This document shows, one piece after another, positions 4,110 to 5,284 of a stretch of DNA of 5,284 nucleotides (positions are counted from its first letter, which is position 1; each line of letters opens with the position of its first letter). The notes under the pieces are model-generated. The model saw nothing but the letters and a program-made list of their open reading frames with translations, was not told the DNA's origin and ran no database searches. Where the stretch lies: contig DBLQ01000104.1 in the NCBI GenBank assembly GCA_002297505.1, forward strand, positions 1 to 5,284, in the 5' to 3' direction. This stretch comes from Flavobacteriales bacterium UBA720. Lineage in GTDB: Bacteria; Bacteroidota; Bacteroidia; Flavobacteriales; Weeksellaceae. A program made the position numbers and the translations under genes.

Positions 4110-4616
4110 ATGAAAAATTGGATTTTAGTTTTGTCTGTCATTTCTTTTGTAACATCTTGCGAGAAAAACGATGGCAAACAGACTAATGCGGAAAACCGAA
4201 AGCCCGATACGCTGGCCATTCCCAATCAGGAAAAAAATGTGATCGAAAATCGGGAGAATCAGGATTATTGCTATCTCAACGTTCTGGGCAAAGATTCTCT
4301 GATCCTTAAATACAAGATCGCCAATGGCAATGTTACCGGAAAATTAATGTATAAAAATTTTGAAAAAGATTCCTCGTTCGGTGATGTGACAGGAAAAGCT
4401 TCTGGTGATACTCTGAAGCTCAATTATACATTCCAATCTGAAGGTATGACGAGTGAGCGTGAAGTCTATTTTCTGCAAGACAGCGGCGTTTTGCTGGAAG
4501 GAATTGGTGCCTATGCGAATAGCAACGGCTCGTCACAGAAATATTCTTATCCGAAATCCGTCAATTATTCCAAAGGCAGACGACTGACACCCGCAGATTG
4601 CAACCTCATTCCATAA
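4110..4616 (+). CDS. Small lipoprotein of unknown function, 168 aa
   Basis: The N-terminus MKNWILVLSVISFVTSC is a type II signal peptide: one Lys, a hydrophobic core (residues 4-14) and a lipobox VTSC with the lipidated Cys at 17. The mature protein begins CEKNDGKQ. The following acidic and polar residues are loosely reminiscent of the Bacteroidota surface-export signal but not a clear match, so the final side of the outer membrane is open. Residues about 18-50 are polar and probably a flexible tether. Residues 51-134 look like a compact beta domain with the run DYCYLNVLGKDSLILKYKI, then GKLMYKNFEKD, GDTLKLNYTFQSEG and REVYFLQDSGVLLEGIG. This pattern resembles lipoproteins I recall from flavobacteria, without a known function. 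C54 and C164 could form a disulfide. The gene stands alone, converging on the GH16 gene across a shared terminator. Confidence 0.85.
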   Translation: MKNWILVLSVISFVTSCEKNDGKQTNAENRKPDTLAIPNQEKNVIENRENQDYCYLNVLGKDSLILKYKIANGNVTGKLMYKNFEKDSSFGDVTGKASGDTLKLNYTFQSEGMTSEREVYFLQDSGVLLEGIGAYANSNGSSQKYSYPKSVNYSKGRRLTPADCNLIP

Positions 4617-4644
4617 AAAACAGCAGCTTGACAGCTGCTGTTTT
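4617..4644. terminator. Bidirectional intrinsic terminator between lipoprotein and GH16 genes
   Basis: Perfect arms AAAACAGCAGC (4617-4627) and GCTGCTGTTTT (4634-4644) surround TTGACA, whose outer T-A can pair to leave a 4-base loop. The arm ends give T runs on both strands (TTTT on plus; six T's on minus from 4620-4615). It directly follows the lipoprotein stop codon and lies 27 bases beyond the GH16 stop, so it serves both convergent genes. Confidence 0.92.
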
Positions 4645-4671
4645 AAATGAATGACTATTTTTTATAAACCA

Positions 4672-5284
4672 TTAATCCTTGAATTTATAAATCCTGACGT
4701 AATCCAGCGTCATTTTTTGAGGATATACTGCAGCATCTACTCCATGCTTGCCGCCCCAGAGTCCACCAACTGCCTGATTGAGTATCAGATAAAAAGGTCT
4801 GTCAAATGGCCAGGCATCATTAGAATCTTCCGACTTGTTGTAAGTAAAATACTTCTGATTATCCACGTACATTTCTATCTTTTTCGGCGTCCAGTCTGCT
4901 CTGTACACATGAAATTTTTCCGCTGCATCTTTTACGAAAATGGTATCGGTTTTTTGGGTGCCTTTAATGTGGTTATACTTTTTGGTATGCACCGATGCAT
5001 GGATCCAGCCTTCATTATACCCTACGTGTTCCATAATATCGATCTCGCCATCGTCCGGCCATTTTTTGATATCGGCACTGAGCATCCAGATGGCTGGCCA
5101 GGTGCCCTTCCCTTTTGGTAATTTAGCCCTCACTTCTACACTACCATATTGAAATGGGAATGTCTTCTGAGTAATTAGCTTGGCAGATGTATAATCATTA
5201 TCTTCCCATTTTTCCGTACGGGCTTCTATGATGAGCTTACCATCTTCTACCCTCGCATTTTCCTTGCGATTTTTGGTATAATAT
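4672..5284 (-). CDS. Glycoside hydrolase family 16 beta-glucanase, C-terminal part (5' end outside window)
   Basis: The visible 203 residues plus stop are most of a GH16 catalytic domain, cleaving beta-1,3 or mixed beta-1,3/1,4-glucans (laminarinase or lichenase type) with retention. The frame runs open to the right edge and begins YYTKNRKENARVEDGKLIIE, a typical GH16 opening. Then come YGSVEVRAKLPKGKGTWPAI and WMLSAD. The catalytic motif is GEIDIMEHVG: E80 nucleophile, D82, and E85 acid/base, counted from the first complete codon. After it follow WIHASVHT, FHVYRADWTPKKIEMYVD, and the closing NQAVGGLWGG and MTLDYVRIYKFKD. The domain ends the protein, so there is no C-terminal carbohydrate module or type IX secretion tail. 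The signal peptide would lie beyond the window. GTG 5133 is only an internal codon, because GH16 homology extends well upstream of it. The substrate is inferred from family motifs. Confidence 0.95.
   Translation of the reverse strand, partial: YYTKNRKENARVEDGKLIIEARTEKWEDNDYTSAKLITQKTFPFQYGSVEVRAKLPKGKGTWPAIWMLSADIKKWPDDGEIDIMEHVGYNEGWIHASVHTKKYNHIKGTQKTDTIFVKDAAEKFHVYRADWTPKKIEMYVDNQKYFTYNKSEDSNDAWPFDRPFYLILNQAVGGLWGGKHGVDAAVYPQKMTLDYVRIYKFKD

Noticed and set aside
4140..4153. ATTTC-TTTT-GTAAC, one mismatch from the operator pattern
   Set aside because: It lies inside the lipoprotein signal-peptide codons with no second site nearby, so chance is likely.
4651..5152. Two plus-strand open frames (156 and 70 codons) over the GH16 gene
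   Set aside because: They are antisense to the GH16 catalytic motif and overlap the terminator region; there is no ribosome-binding site or plausible protein.
5270..5284. TTTTTGGTATAATAT, an exact copy of 4063-4077 in the lipoprotein promoter
   Set aside because: It lies within GH16 coding sequence for a conserved YYTKN stretch; a 15-base AT-rich match without flanking similarity is most likely coincidence.

Overview
The window looks like a chromosomal segment of a flavobacterium (Bacteroidota, Flavobacteriia), most likely close to Chryseobacterium or another Weeksellaceae member. The evidence is AT-rich spacers, several Bacteroidota-type promoter boxes (TAnnTTTG), weak or absent Shine-Dalgarno sequences, and the look of the proteins (a B12-binding radical SAM N-terminus, a TerC protein and a GH16 glucanase). 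No transposase, integrase, CRISPR array or phage gene is visible. The genus is inferred from recalled protein similarity, not from a search.

Left block (1-2301, all minus strand). Read in the direction of transcription it contains a TerC-family membrane protein (2301-1243) with its own terminator, a 173-residue XRE/Cro-type regulator (947-426), a tRNA-Arg(CCT) (404-330), and the first 95 codons of a B12-binding-domain radical SAM protein (from 287, running off the left edge, apparently with a TTG start). The tRNA has a very good promoter whose upstream box lies inside the last codons of the regulator gene.

Right block. A divergent AT-rich spacer (2302-2640) leads to a cytoplasmic M14-type zinc carboxypeptidase (2641-3744, plus) that ends in a strong terminator. 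A 365-base AT-rich spacer holds no gene. It is followed by a small lipoprotein (4110-4616, plus). That gene converges on a GH16 beta-glucanase (5284-4672, minus, 5' end outside the window), and the two share a bidirectional terminator.

The main point of interest is a repeated palindrome, (G/A)TTAC-N4-GTAA(C/T). Three copies lie in front of the XRE regulator gene, one directly touching its start codon. A fourth, with a 16-base exact match to the first, lies just upstream of the M14 peptidase promoter, beside a fifth and more diverged copy. This suggests an autoregulated XRE protein that also controls the peptidase. A second signal is a set of five DnaA-box matches (TTWTNCACA) in and around terC, next to a 90-base stretch of 90% A+T at a divergent gene boundary. 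It could be a replication origin or a DnaA-responsive region, but this is speculative.
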